Source: Monarcha castaneiventris obscurior
Lineage: Eukaryota > Chordata > Aves > Passeriformes > Monarchidae
Length of the DNA: 64,000 bases
NCBI GenBank assembly: GCA_026261815.1
Contig: JAMPIT010000686.1
Location: 240,071-304,070 of the forward strand
Direction: 5' to 3'
Shown: piece after piece, positions 1-11,591 of the stretch
Layout of the letters: every line of letters begins with the position of its first letter
How positions within the stretch are numbered: the stretch's first letter is position 1
Notes under the pieces: generated by a model
The model's database searches: none
What the model was told of the DNA's origin: nothing
What the model saw: the letters and a program-made list of their open reading frames with translations, nothing else
Translations under genes and position numbers: made by a program

Positions 1-1134
1 CTCCTGCAGGTTGCAGAACCCCTGCGCCACCCCTGACAGCCACAAGTGCCCATCCTCGTCCTGGCATACCTGGCACCACTTGGGATCCTGGCCGGAGCGT
101 GGCTGTGGAGCAACCGCCGGGGTCAGCAGGGAGGGGACCCCCGGGAGCCCCCAAACCCCTCCTGCCCTGCAGGTGCCCACGGCAGCCCCAGAGCCGTGCC
201 TGTCCCCGTGTCACCGTCCCCGCGGGTGCCAGGGCTGGGTTCCCCTTCTGGGGACGGGGCCCTGCGTGGTCCTGGCCCCCCCAGAGCCCCCGGCGGGGCT
301 GAGGGGGTCTCACCTGGACGCAGGCTCTCAGCAGGGAACTGTCCAAGGCCTGGGGGCTGCGGCACAGCAGAGACAGCCCCGGGGCACCCCTGGCTGCCTC
401 CAGCTCAGTCACAGCCAACTCAGCGCTGCCAAGGGCAGAGATGGCCGTGGTCACCCTCGGGGACACGCCGGGACTCCCTGTGCCCATCCCTTTTGCCCGC
501 CCCTCACCATGGTGTCCCCAGGCCCCGCAGGTCCCGGGGTGCCCAGGGGGCGGGATGGGGACCCGCCCCTCCCAGGGGGATTCTGTCACCTCCCTTCCCC
601 CAGCATCTCCAGCTCGGGGTTGCTCAGGGGGTCCCGGCACCCCCTGAGGGGCCCGTGGCACTGCTTTGCCACATCCCCCAGGAGTCGAGGAGGGGCCCCC
701 TCCCTGCAGAAGGAGCACTGGGCATCGGCCTCAGCTGGGAGCGGCCAGCAAGGAGAGCCACGAAGGAACGAGCCTCCCGCAGCCTGGGGAACTCCCCCTC
801 GTGCGCCGGGCAGGGGAGCAGCCCCACGTCCCCCCGAGCCCCCAGGGCTCCCCAAACCCCCCCAGCTCCCAGCACCCGGCTGTCTGCCTTGGGGAGGGTG
901 ACGAGCCGGGTCTCCATGGGGCCGCCCTCCCGGCTCACCGCCTGCTCGGGGCTGATGTCAGCCATGTCGGGGAAGTCGCACAAGTGCTGGCGCCTCTGTG
1001 GGGACACCACCAGGGTCACACGGCTGCCAGCCACATCCCCACACTGCGGGAACCCTGCCACAGCCACCGCCAATGCCTCGGAGCTGCCTGGGACGGGAGG
1101 CAGAGGTGGGTGCCAGGGTGTTCCCAGGGATGCC

Positions 1135-1385
1135 AGAATGTCCCCATGGCTCTCGCAAACGATGAGAGATTCTCCCCATAGATGCCAGGCTTTCCAGTGG
1201 CTGCCTGGCTGTCCCCAGCAATGCCAGACTATCCTAATGGGTTCCAAGCTGTCCTGATGGGTGTCACTCTGTCCCCATGCATTTCAGGCTTTCCCAGTGG
1301 GTGCCAGGCTGTCCCTATGGGTGTCACACTGTCCCCATGGGTGTCAGACTGTCCTGATGGATGCCAGGCTGTCCCAAGGGTGTCA
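1135..1385. repeat. 20-bp minisatellite
   Basis: About a dozen imperfect units of roughly 20 bp such as GGGTGTCACACTGTCCCCAT and GGGTGCCAGGCTGTCCCTAT lie end to end. They sit inside what should be the FERM F2 part of the JAK3-like gene. Confidence 0.75.
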
Positions 1386-1499
1386 CACAGTGCCCATCTC
1401 GGCAACCTGGGGCACCCTGTGCCCACTGTGGGATGGCCACGAGCAGTACCAGGTGAGTCAGGTAAGAGGATCCATGTCCCGCAGGCACCGGTGGGCACT

Positions 1500-1612
1500 G
1501 GATGAGGAGGAGGGGGAAAAGGAGAAGGAGCAGGAGGAGAAAGTAGAGGAGGAATAGGAGGAAGAGGAGGAAGAGGAGGAGGAGAAGGAGAAGGAGGAGC
1601 CAGCCTAGCAGG
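1500..1612. repeat. Purine-rich GGA/GAA tract
   Basis: Nearly pure GAGGAG/GAAGAG purine sequence of about 110 bp. It opens as an acidic reading frame but is low-complexity DNA just beside a JAK3-like exon. Confidence 0.75.
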
Positions 1613-1740
1613 ACTCACCTGGGTGAAAAGGTAATCAATGAGGGGGTAGTCCAGGACAGGGCTGGCCTGGTTGTTCAGCAGCTGGAAGCACTGGGACTGT
1701 CCCAGTCCTCACCAGATGGGGAAGAAGAACCCGATGGGGA

Positions 1741-2698
1741 CAGCAGAGGGGTCTCATTGCTGTGTCCCCCAAAAAGCACAACCCCAGTCAGCCCTCAGAG
1801 AGTCCCAGGGAGCCGGGCTGGGGCTGTTCCTGATCCTGTACACCATGATCTGGTGTGCACAAGAACAGGAGATATCCTGAAATTCTTTCAGGGATGTGGG
1901 GATACCCCAGAACCCACTCAGGAATGGGGTCCCACCCGGCATCATCATCCCCAGCCTTCAGCTGTCTCATCCAGGCCCCATCCCACCCTCACAATCCCCA
2001 CCCTGCCACATCCCACAGCTCCTGGGCAGGAAGCCCTCTTAAGCCTGGCCTGGAACACTTTCAGGGATCCAGGGGCAGCCACAGCTTCCCTGGGCAACCT
2101 GTGCCAGGGTGTCAGAGACTGAAATAGTTCATGCTCCAAACATGGATATGAAAGTTTTGCCCATTATAGCAAAAACTGTATAAAGAAGACCACTCCTCCC
2201 TGAAGGATGCCTGACTGGAACTTTGGACTGAAAGTCAAACTGCTGAGATTAGGTAAAGGGAAAACCCATTCTTCAATCACCTGAAATAAACAAGTAAACA
2301 GGGAAAAGAATGTGAGCCAAACCCAGCAGCTGTGCTAAGAATAATCTCTGGCCTGCTTCGGGGTGGAGGAGGCCATAGCCTTAGTCCCATTTGCTGGGAG
2401 CCTGTTTGCACAGATTTCCCCCCCAACCGAAGGGGAGGAAGTTTTGGGGTGTTGTAACCTCTGCTCAGGGCCATGAACCCATCCTCCCTTACACAAACTG
2501 GCCTCCCAACCCTGGGAAGACCACATCCATGGGACATTCACGTGAGAGGTAGCTGAAGCTGTCATAATCCATCAAAGATCCCCCAAAGTGCCCCCCAGAG
2601 TCATTCCTGAAGCCTTGCACCGCAGGGCTGCACATGATGCACCAAACCCAGAGTTTGTTGCAAGAGACAATGGCAATCTCCCCTGCCCAGGGAGGTGC
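1741..2698. other. Unassigned DNA with one CR1 scrap
   Basis: No gene recognised. Only a short CR1 remnant (2020-2122) is identifiable; open frames here lack domain similarity. Confidence 0.4.
2020..2122 (-). mobile_element. CR1 LINE 3' fragment
   Basis: The stretch reading GGCCTGGAACACTTTCAGGG through TGGGCAACCTGTGCCAGGG is the reverse complement of the well-known 3' region of avian CR1 elements. It is short and diverged. Confidence 0.6.
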
Positions 2699-2703
2699 CT
2701 GGG

Positions 2704-3652
2704 TGTTGGGGTTTTAGGAGTCATCCTGTTTTCTTTTTTCTCTTAAAGAATTTTTCTCATATATGTTGCCAGGGCAACTAATTCCTGGGTGCTTAAGGAA
2801 AACAAAAGAGCTGGCCACAGAGGGAGGGGTTCAAGGGACTACCCTTTTACCTGGGAGTTGGGGTAGACCCAGGGGTTGGCTGGTGTTCTCAGCGTGCAGA
2901 CAGAGAGCTGCCACCGTGGTGGATGGTCTTCATCAGCACTGCAAGCTTCTGCTTTCTCGGCTGCTTGCTTTCTATGGGAGAACCCCCAGGATTCCCAAGC
3001 CCACCTTTCCCTGCCCTACTGGGAGCTGGGCTGGAGCCCCTCTGCCCCCGTCGCTGCTCGGAGCTGTTGCTACTCTGTAGCTCATGCGCTCCGCTGTCTG
3101 AGACCTGCCACGTTTTTTCCTGCTGCAGCTCCGCAGTTTGATATCTCTCGCCTGCCACCTGGGATCTGTGCTCGCCCCTGCTGTTCCAGCCAACTGTTCC
3201 CTAGGGCCCGGCCGGGCACCGGGATCAGCTGCCCAGGGGTTTGTGAAGCTTTTTGTCCATCCCTTCCCGGGAGCCCAGGCCGCCATTGCCGGGTGCTCCC
3301 CGCGCTCGCTGCGGAGCGCCCCCTGCAGCCACGGGGGAACCATCGCACCCGCCCTGCTCACCGGGAGCCACCAGCGCCCCTGCCGGCCGTGAGCGGAACT
3401 GCACCCAAGGGAAAGGGCCCGACAGCCGAGAAGGCTTCACTGGGTTTACCGCCACAGTTATTGTTGTTTGTTTGCCTTTTTATACGCATATATATATATT
3501 AGTAAAGAACCGTTATTCCTATCCCTCACATCTTTGCCTGAAAGCCCCTTAATTTCAAAATGATAATAATTCGGAGGGAAGGGGGTTGCATTTTCCATTT
3601 TAGGGGAGGCTCCCTCCCTCCTTGACAGACACCTGTCTTTCAAACCAAGAAA
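2704..3652 (+). mobile_element. Solo LTR (family L1, copy 1)
   Basis: A 949-bp element flanked by the 5-bp direct repeat CTGGG (2699-2703 and 3653-3657). It starts TGTTGGGGTTTTAGG and ends AAGAAA, where the expected terminal CA has become AA. It is a close homologue over its whole length of the element at 48799-49773, which independently has its own target duplication. A TA-rich TATATATATAT stretch near 3490 precedes the presumed transcript start. The 5-bp duplication suits an ERVL- or ERV1-type integrase. No internal retroviral genes are present, so this is a recombined solo LTR. Confidence 0.8.
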
Positions 3653-3837
3653 CTGGGTTTTCCTACCTGGCCTGAGCGTAATTAACCCATGGGATTCTGT
3701 GCTTCTCGAGGGGACCTTCACCACCAAGAAGACCAGCCGCAGAGGATCAACAGAACATCGCTGGGATCCAGGGAGTGGTGATAGTTTCCTTATTCTGTCC
3801 CTGTTACTCTCTTTCTGTCCCCCCACCTATTTTCTTT

Positions 3838-4332
3838 TTCCTTCCTTCCTTCCTTCCTTCCTTCCTTCCTTCCTTCCTTCCTTCCTTCCTTCCTTCCTTC
3901 CTTCCTTCCTTCCTTCCTTCCTTCCTTCCTTCCTTCCTTCCTTCCTTCCTTCCTTCCTTCCTTCCTTCCTTTCCTTCCTTCCTTCCTTCCTTCCTTCCTT
4001 CCTTCCTTCCTTCCTTCCTTCCTTCCTTCCTTCCTTCCTTCCTTCCTTCCTTCCTTCCTTCCTTCCTTCCTTCCTTCCTTCCCTCCTTCCTTCCCTCCTT
4101 CCTTCCCTCCCTCCTTCCTTCCCTCCTTCCTTCCTTCCTTCCTTCCTTCCTTCCTTCCTTCCTTCCTTCCTTCCTTCCTCCTTCCCTCCTTCCCTCCCTT
4201 CCTTCCTTCCCTCTTCCTTCCCCCCTCTTCCTCCCTCCTTCCCTCCCTCCTTCCTTCCCTCCCCCCTTCCTTCCTTCCCTCCTTCCCTCCTTCCCTCCTT
4301 CCCTCCTTCTTTCCTTACTTCCTTCCTTCCTC
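3838..4332. repeat. (CCTT)n microsatellite
   Basis: About 495 bp of tandem CCTT with CCCT interruptions concentrated in the distal half. Homopyrimidine on this strand and homopurine on the other. Long frames here (poly-FLPS or poly-KEGR) are artefacts. Confidence 0.97.
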
Positions 4333-4371
4333 CCCACCCCCACCCCCACCCCCACCCCCACCCCCACCCCT
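4333..4371. repeat. (CCCCCA)n microsatellite
   Basis: Six to seven tandem CCCCCA units directly follow the CCTT array; a short CT run follows at about 4382-4398. Confidence 0.9.
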
Positions 4372-4629
4372 TTCCCTTCTTTGTCTCTCTCTCTCTCATA
4401 TTTACTATCAAATAAAACCCATACTATTGTCACTGGCACATGATCTCATTTGCACCTTAATTTGGGCAGAGGCATTTCTAAGAACTTTAATAACCTGATC
4501 ATGACACATGGCCTCACCACTCCCACAGAGAACAATTCCTTTCCAAAATCCCATCTAACCCTGCCCTCAGGAAGCGGGAAGCCATTCCCCCTTGTCCTGT
4601 CCCTCCAGGCCCTTGGAAAGAGTCTCTCT

Positions 4630-5161
4630 TGTGATAAGTTAAATTTACAATTCATTGTTTGTTAATCAAATCTTGCTAAATAATGATCAGTTAAAACCAT
4701 AAGATACTATTTGTTACTTTTGCTGAAGCTAACAGAAATAAATATAGTTATCATGTGGATATTAGTTAAGCGTAAAAGTTGCAGACATAAATCTAAAAAT
4801 GCTATTATTGCTTAAGCCTAAAAGTTGCAAAAGAGTTTTTATTTAAGCTTAAGAAACCACAGAAGGCCCACACCCAATTTAGAAAAGAAGACAAAGCAAA
4901 TCACCATGAGAAAGCAAGAAAAGACCCTAATCACCATGAAACAGCAGAAAAAGATCATCTTGCGCAGACGCAGAGTACTCCATAAGATGCGGAAGAAGAA
5001 ACGTATATAACCAGAGACTTTTGAGGAGTGGGTTGCGCGCCGTTGGTGGAGCGGAGACTCCCTGGCTGCCCAGCGCTGTTTTGCTTCTTGCCGCTTGCTT
5101 AATAAACTAATTTGTTTAATTGGCCGGAGCTCTGTCAATTTATTGAGCTAAACCTATAACA
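4630..5161 (+). mobile_element. Solo LTR (family L2)
   Basis: A 532-bp element, TGTGATAAG to CTATAACA, flanked by TCTCT on both sides (4625-4629 and 5162-5166). It carries a TATA box (GTATATAACC near 5004) and an AATAAA signal near 5101, about 100 bp downstream, in the order expected of U3-R-U5. AT-rich U3. No internal region, so a solo LTR. Confidence 0.75.
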
Positions 5162-5166
5162 TCTCT

Positions 5167-6599
5167 TACCCACGAACTGCTGCTCATCCCTGTTGCTGGG
5201 CGAAAGCTGGAAGCTGATTTTCTCCCAGTGGCAGCGGCCCAGCCCTGAGCCGGGGGCAGGACCTTGCCCCGGAGCTCTGAGAGCGCTGGGTTTGTTCAGC
5301 CCCAGCAGAGCAGGCACAGCTCAGAGCTCCCCGGGGGCTGCGGCTCCTCCCGAGGGGCAGCGCGGGGGCAGCTCCGACCTCTGCCCGGGGGAGCAGGGAC
5401 AGGGCCCGAGGGAACGGCTGGGGCTGGGCCAGGGCAGGGCTGGGCTGGAGAGCAGGAGAAGCTTCTTCCCCCACAGGGGGCTCGGGCACTGACCAGGCTC
5501 CCCAGGGAATGGGTGCGGCCCCGAGGCTGCCGCAGCTCCAGGAGCCTTTGGACACCGCTCCCAGGCCCAGGCTGGGATTGTTGGGGTGTCTGGGCAGGGC
5601 CAGGGCTTGGACTCGATGGTCCCGGTGGGTCCCTCCCAGCTCAGCCCACTGTGCAACTCTCAGCCTTTGGCTCAACCTTTCTGTCCCCACGAGGAGCTGG
5701 CAGAGCTGTGGGGGTGGGACAGGAGCAGGGCAGCCCCGGCGTTCCCGTCTGTGTGACACAGCAGTGGCAGCCCCAACATTCCATCCCTGGAGACGCTCCA
5801 AGGGAAGCGTCCAGGCCCGCCTCCAGCCAACAGAACTGACCGGCCCCTGACCCGGAGTGACCATGGCCCTGCCAGCTCGGGGCAGCGCTGTGGCAGCCGC
5901 ATCTCAGCCGTGTCCCAGCTCCTGCAGCCCTTCCTCTGCCCCGACCCCTCCTGCACCACAGGGAGGGGCTCATTTCGGTGCCCCTCTGGGGTCTCCTCTG
6001 GGGGTCGTAGGACACCCGGCAATGGAACATTGGGGTGAAAAGTAGCGATTTTGCTCCTCCCTGGCAAGGCCAGAACTGAAACTTTGTTCCTTTTGCCTGG
6101 GTGCTTTGGAGGCCCTCGGGGCGTTTTCTGCACTGAATTCCAGCCCCCAGCGCTCACTGAAGGCACTCCCTGCAAATGTCCCACTGTGAGTGCCCTGTCC
6201 TTGTGTCACCTGCTGTGGCTGGGCATGAACAGAGCTCCTGGATTGCATTTCCAGCAAACCAAAACTGAGGAGCCTGGAGCAGCAGCTTTTTAATGCAAAA
6301 ACTGGAATATGAGCATCTCTCACAAGGGAAATCTCCCCCTCCTGTGCCAGCCTGTGGGAATGCTGGAATTCTCCTGCTGGGGAACTCAGGGTGTCTGGCT
6401 GAGCAGGAAAGGCGACCCTGAGCCAGGAGCTTTTGTTTGCTGAAGCAAAGCCTCGGCATGGAAAAACCTTCCCAGCATTGTGCCCTTGTCCAGGAAGGAC
6501 TGTGCCACCAGCGCTGTCTTTTCCCTGCTGGGCTGGACATGGAAAGTTGTGGTGCCATCCTTTCTTTCCCTCCAGCCATCAGCTGGAGCTTGCATTGAA
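5167..6599. other. Unassigned GC-rich DNA upstream of olfactory unit A
   Basis: No gene, RNA or recognised element. Open frames on both strands are proline/glycine-rich shadows of GC-rich DNA. Confidence 0.4.
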
Positions 6600-8509
6600 C
6601 AGGGACATGAGGAGAAAGGAATTTCCCTCCCAGGGCAGGGCCGTGGTGCAACACGTCCCTCAGAAGGAGTCTGGAGCAGCCCAAGGCTTTGTGTGCCCAG
6701 GCAGAGGCAGGCAGGACGCAGAGCTGCCAGCAAAGGAAGGGGCCAGCGAGCTGGGGCAGCCGGGGGGATGACGACAGCCTGCAGGGACAGAGGCACAGGG
6801 CAGGGACACCGTGGGACAGCCTGGGCTGGAGAGGGCACAGGGATGGGCAGCAGCTGCAAGGCCCTGCCAGAGCCAACTTGTGCAGCCCTTTGGCCACGGC
6901 TGCTTGCCCTGGCCCTGAGGCCAGCAGGAGACAAGTGACCCTTGCAGCCCTGGGGCCTCAGTGCCTCCTTGGCCCTGCTCAGCAGCCTGGCAGGGGCCGC
7001 CCCATGGTGCTGCCCTTGGCATTGCACATCCCCACATCCCAGTACCCTGGGAAGAGCCCTGAGCACTAAGGGAGGGACAGGATGTGCCTTGCCAGGGGCT
7101 GGGGCTCAGGCCTTGGCCCTTTGCATTCCTCAAACACATCCAGCTTTGCTCAGCATCAGAGACATTTTTCCCTTGTTTGTCCCCCCCTGTCATCACTGCC
7201 TCCAGTGTTCTGCTCTAACTGGAACCTGGGGACACTTTCTCAGTCGTGTCCCTCAGTGGGACCCATTAAAACTACAAGAAACTTTGGAGTTTGATTCTGA
7301 CTTCGAATTCTTGAGAGGTTTCTTCAGCTCCCTCTGGGACTGATGTCCAGGGCCTCAGCACCAAAGCCCCGAAAGGATCATTAAAGTCCTTGTGCTGTGT
7401 CTGTGCTGCTGAGCTGGGCAGGGCTCCTGGCACAGAGGCAGCTCCTGGCAAGTGGCAGTGCTGCAGAGAAACAGCTCTGGCCAGGAGTAGCTCCTGTGCT
7501 CAGCCCAGCAGGGCTGGGGCACTGCCTGCAGCCAGCCCGGGCACAGCACAGAGGCACAGAGAGCTTCAATTAGTCAGGGCTGGGAAGATGCTGAGAAGTG
7601 ACTGGGGGAGAATCATTGCCAGCCCTTGACACAGGAAGCCTCTGGCTGCAGGACAAGGCAGCTGCAGTTCCTGGAGGGATATCCTAAACCTGGACCATCC
7701 CAATGCCTACAGATTCTGTAAGTCATTCTCTGATTAGCTCTTGAGTAGAGCAGCCAGAGGTGCCCAGGGCTGTTCTGCAGAGCAGGGTCCTTCAGCCCAG
7801 GGGGCTGAGCTGGAGCAGGGACTCTGCTGCCTGCCAGGGGCAGCTCTCAGCCAGCCAGGGGAGCTGCTCCCAGTGCTGGGGGACAAGATTTTGGTGGAAG
7901 GAGACAGTTGGTCAGGCTTCAAAGTGTTCTTGTGTGGTGAGGATGCTACATTGTTCAGGACTGCTCCTCGCGGGACAATTAACTCCAGGATATTCCCTAG
8001 TAGTTTATACAGGGAGTACAGCAAGGCAGGGAATGCAAAAAAGGGAAGAATCCTGCTTTTTTAATCTACTGCTCTGGGTTGCCCAAATGGGAAATTGCAC
8101 ATGGATATTCATCTCTCAGTTCTGGTTGAGAAAAGTAAAAAAAAAAAAATCTCTGAGATCTGAATAAACCAGGCACTGACAGAAATCAGCACACGGTCCC
8201 TCACGGGCTGCATCCGCATTGCTTTTCCAGCCTCCTCAGGGTTGCTCTGACTTTGCCATCAGAGCCTGCAGAGCCAGAGCTGCCCCTGGGCAGTGCCCTG
8301 GGCTGGGAGGGGTCTGCAGGGCAGAGCTGAGCTCCCAGGGCTGGGCTGGGCTCTGGCAGCTCTGGCAGGGCCCAGCCCTGGGCACATGGAGCAGCTGCTG
8401 GCAGGGACAGCTCTGGGCAGCAGAGCCCTGGGCAGGTAGTGGGGGGAAAGTGCCACCAAGCTGTGCTGGGGTATTTAAAGTCCTCTCCAAACCCAACTAT
8501 TCCATTATT
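6600..8509 (+). repeat. Olfactory unit A, 5' flanking segment
   Basis: From about 6600 to 7400 the sequence is closely similar to 22562-23280 and 57890-58690, and partly to 52118-52551. The rest up to the receptor is more specific to unit A. It is noncoding; a frame on each strand is kept open only because the copies are recent. The core around 7210-7400 (GGACACTTTCTCAG ... GGATCATTAAAGTCC) recurs in diverged form at several places lacking a receptor. It probably holds the 5' exon and promoter, but no exon can be fixed by eye. Confidence 0.65.
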
Positions 8510-11500
8510 ATTTTTCTTACAGATCCCCCATGGCCAGAGGCAGCAAATGTCCAACAGCAGCTCCATCAGCCACTTCCTCCTGCTGGCACTGGCAGACACG
8601 CGGCAGCTGCAGCTCCTGCACTTCTGCCTTTTGCTGGGCATCTCCCTGGCTGCCCTCCTGGGCAACGGCCTCATCATCAGCGCCGTAGCCTGCGGCCAGC
8701 ACCTGCACACCCCCATGTTCTTCTTCCTGCTCAACCTGGCCCTCACCGACCTGGGCTGCATCTGCACCACTGTCCCCAAAACCATGCACAATTCCCTCTG
8801 GGGCACCAGGCACATCTCTTACTCAGCATGTGCTGCACAGGTTTTTTTTTTTATGTTCTTCACTTCAGCAGAGTATTGTCTCCTCACAGTCATGTGCTAT
8901 GACCGCTACGTGTCCATCTGCAAACCCCTGCACTACGGGACCCTCCTGGGCAGCAGAGCTTGTGCCCACATGGCAGCAGCTGCCTGGGCCAGTGGCTTTC
9001 TCAATGCTCTGCTGCACACGGCCAATACATTTTCCCTGTCCCTGTGCCAGGGCAATGCCCTGGGCCAGTTCTTTTGTGAAATCCCACACATCCTCAAGCT
9101 CTCCTGCTCACACTCCAACCTCAGGGAACTTGGGCTCATTTGGGTTAGTTTTTCCGTAGCCTTTGGTTGTTTTGTGTTCATTGTTTTCTCCTATGTGCAG
9201 ATCTTCAGGGTTGTGCTGAGGATCCCCTCGGAGCAGGGACGGCACAAAGCCTTTTCCACGTGCCTCCCTCACCTGGCTGTGGTCTCCCTCTTTATCAGCA
9301 CTGCAGCATTTGCCTACCTGAAGCCTCCCTCCATCTCCTTCCCATCCCTGGATCTGGCTCTGTCAGTTCCTTACTCGGTGGTGTCTCCAGCCCTGAACCC
9401 CCTCATCTACAGTCTGAGGAACCAGGAGGTCAAGGCTGCAGTGTGGACACTGATGACTGGACAGTTTCAGAAACATTAAACTGGTTGCCAATTTCTGCAA
9501 ATCACTTGTAATAAAAGTCATCTTTGATTGTTCTTGTTGGTTTGGTTCTGGGATTTTTCCCTTTTCTTTTGCTTTTTGATGTTGTCCAAAAAGAAAGTCC
9601 ATGGTTTCCGCCCTTTCTCATTTTGTTTCTCTCCACCTTGGCTGTGGCCCCAGACTGTGTCAATGAGGAGCTGTGCTCTCAGTGGCTTTAAGTGAACTAA
9701 AGGATCTCCCAGCCAAGTTTCCAGCAGAGATGCCCCTTTAGTTCCCCTCTCTGGAGCTGCAGCAGCAATGTCTGTGTGCAGAGCTGGGGGCAGATCAGGG
9801 CTGGCACAGCAGCTGTGCCCAGGAGCAGCAGCCCTTGGTGTTGCCAGTGCTGCTCCCGTGGCACTGCCCCGCTGCCCTCCTGGCCCTCGTGTTGCTGCAG
9901 GGCCTGAGTGCTCTCGGGCTGGCTCCCAGCCCTGGGCTGGCAGTGCCGGGGCTGCAGCAGGGCCAGGCCATGGGCACTGCTGGGGCAGCGCTGACGCCTC
10001 AGAGCAGGGCCTGGGGGCTCGAGGCTCCTTGCCCAGGCTCTCTCAAGAACACGCCCAGGTCAGTGCTGAGCAGAGAAAAGCCCCGTGAGCAGCCCCAGGG
10101 TGGCTGTGGGCAGGGTGGGGGCAAACAGCATGGCTGGTGCTCTGCAAGGTCCCTGGGGGAGCCGGGAAGGAGCAGCAGAGCAGGGGCTGATCCATCCCCC
10201 CTGCACTGGACAGCCCAGGGCAGCGTCCCAGAGCGGCCTCATGCAGCTGCCAGCAACATCCCCCCTGTGCAGCCCTGGCCTCTCCCCAGCTCAGAGAGGG
10301 GCTGCATCCTTGCAGGCAGAGACACGGCAGCACTGCCTCAGGAGCCCCTGTTTGCATTGCACAGCCCAGGCCTCAGCACCCCCACGCTGTTGCTGTGGGG
10401 AGATGAAGCTGAGTGAGCACAAATGCCATCAGCCCCTGGGGCCAGCAAGGGCTGCGGGACGGCAGGGAAACTACTCAGCTTGGTTGTGGCCTCTGAAGTC
10501 AGCCAGAAAGTTTGTTCCCATGAGCTGGGAGTTTGCTATCCCACTGCAGACGTTGTTGCTCAGAGCCAGGGCTGCCTGGCAGCCACCCCCAAACAGCCCT
10601 GAGCATTTCCTTTGCTTCACCTTTGCTTTCTTTCCTCTTTCCTGCTCCACATTTCTTCCTCTTGCCCATCCCTGTCCCCACCCCTGCAAACAGCCCATCC
10701 CTGCTTGCCCTTTCCTCTCTGGCCCCACTCCCCATTTCAGTTCCTGCCTTGGCACCATGGGAACGTCCCTTGGGGAGCAGGATCATCCCACAAGTGCTTC
10801 AGGAATTGTCTGCAGGGCCCTGCAGTGCCTCGTGCTGTTCCCTTGCCAGAGGCACCACAGGCCAGGGGGGCACATCTGGGCTGCTGTGTCTGGGTGTGGG
10901 GCTCCCTGTTGTGGGCCAGTGAGGAGGAGCTGGAGAGGCTCTGCAAGACTGACAGGATGGGCTTTGGGGCCTGTGTGGAGAAGCTGAGGGCCAGGGGCTG
11001 CTGGACCTTCTGAAGAGGAGGTCCAGGGCTCTTCCTGCAGCTGCTTCAAGGGTGGTTTCAGAGAATCCCAGAATCAACCAGGTTGCAAAAGACCTTGGAG
11101 ATCATCAAGCCCAACCTGTGGCCAAACACCTCCTTGTATTCCCTGAGCCTCCTTTTCTCCAGGATAAACAATGCCAGCTCCCTCAGCCGCTCCTCACAGG
11201 ACTTGTGTTCCAGACCCCTCACCAGCCTTGTTGCCCTTCTCTGGACACGCTCCAGCCCCTCAATGTCCTTCCTTAATGGGGGGTCCCAGAACTGGACACA
11301 GCACTCGAGGTGCGGCCTCACAACTGCTGAGTCCCGGGGAAGAATCCCTGCCCTGGTCCTGCTGGCCACACCATTCCTGATCCAGGCCAGGTACCATTGG
11401 ACATCTTGGCCACATGGGCACACTGCTGGCTCATGTCCAGCCTGCTGTCCATCAGTGCCCCCAGGTCCCTTTCTGCCTGGCCACTGTCCCGCCACTCTGT

Positions 11501-11591
11501 CCCCAGCCTGTAGCGCTGCAGGGGTTGTTGTGGCCAAAGTGCAGGAGCTGGCACTTGGTCTTGTTGAACCTCACATTGTTGGATTTGGCCC
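8510..11591 (+). repeat. Segmental duplication, copy 1 (partner 60890-63882)
   Basis: The receptor and about 2.1 kb of 3' flank are repeated in direct orientation at 60890-63882, including a shared CR1 tail. Similarity ends at GGATTTGGCCC in both copies. A 300-codon open frame (10085-10987) is conserved in the partner only through recent copying and shows no protein family. Confidence 0.85.
8547..9479 (+). CDS. OR14J1-like: Olfactory receptor, OR14 type (unit A), intact
   Basis: A 310-residue, single-exon class A GPCR for odorant detection in olfactory sensory neuron membranes. Features in order: N-glycosylation site NSS at residues 3-5, GN in TM1 (39-40), LHTPMFFFLL (53-62) before TM2, Cys95 and Cys177 for the conserved disulfide, MCYDRYVSICKPLHY (116-130) at the end of TM3, KAFSTCLPHL (234-243) in TM6, and PALNPLIYSLRN (281-292) in TM7. 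Length is normal. The ATG at 8547 was chosen because it lines up with the conserved N-terminus. A splice acceptor (TTTTTCTTACAG, AG at 8521-8522) lies 24 bp upstream, as usual for ORs whose 5' UTR exon is distant; the upstream in-frame Met at 8439 lies before that acceptor. AATAAA follows at 9510-9515. It belongs to the bird-expanded gamma-c clade; the ligand is unknown. Confidence 0.93.
   Translation: MSNSSSISHFLLLALADTRQLQLLHFCLLLGISLAALLGNGLIISAVACGQHLHTPMFFFLLNLALTDLGCICTTVPKTMHNSLWGTRHISYSACAAQVFFFMFFTSAEYCLLTVMCYDRYVSICKPLHYGTLLGSRACAHMAAAAWASGFLNALLHTANTFSLSLCQGNALGQFFCEIPHILKLSCSHSNLRELGLIWVSFSVAFGCFVFIVFSYVQIFRVVLRIPSEQGRHKAFSTCLPHLAVVSLFISTAAFAYLKPPSISFPSLDLALSVPYSVVSPALNPLIYSLRNQEVKAAVWTLMTGQFQKH

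Larger units (their letters stand above)
1..1740 (-). pseudogene. JAK3-like: JAK3-like tyrosine kinase, partial (FERM-SH2 exons), probably degraded
   Basis: Exons appear on the minus strand in JAK N-to-C order. 1619-1696 is a 26-codon exon ending DYLFTQ before a GTGAGT donor (FERM F1). About 885-1087 contains HLCDFPDMADIS, the FERM F3 signature. About 590-800 contains LREARSFVALL and then SFCREGAPPRLL and QCHGP, the FERM/SH2 junction. 314-425 contains CRSPQALDSSLLRACVQ (SH2). 1-102 contains CQDEDGHLWLSG and runs off the window. The codon phases of the last three exons join perfectly through AG/GT borders, and a GFFFPIW segment near 1708-1740 may be one more exon. The RSPQ..D..LL..CVQ pattern favours JAK3 over other JAKs. 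Oddities: one base appears to be missing near 731, so FERM and SH2 are in different frames. No FERM F2 exons are seen between 1088 and 1618, where a minisatellite and a purine tract lie instead. It could be a decayed copy, or a real gene with assembly errors. Confidence 0.58.

Noticed and set aside
46..1257. 403-codon plus-strand frame at the left edge
   Set aside because: Antisense shadow of the GC-rich JAK3-like exons, which explain the conservation signals on the minus strand.
3699..4443. Long frames on both strands over the CCTT array
   Set aside because: A 4-bp period without stop codons keeps several frames open; translation is pure FLPS or KEGR repeats.
8439..8546. N-terminal extension of receptor A from an upstream Met (likewise 24685 for B)
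   Set aside because: It lies across a consensus splice acceptor and has no counterpart in other receptors.
10085..10987. 300-codon frame, also open in the duplicate at 62377-63279
   Set aside because: Conserved only because the 3' flank was recently duplicated; no domain, no splice or start context, low-complexity Pro/Ser/Cys content.
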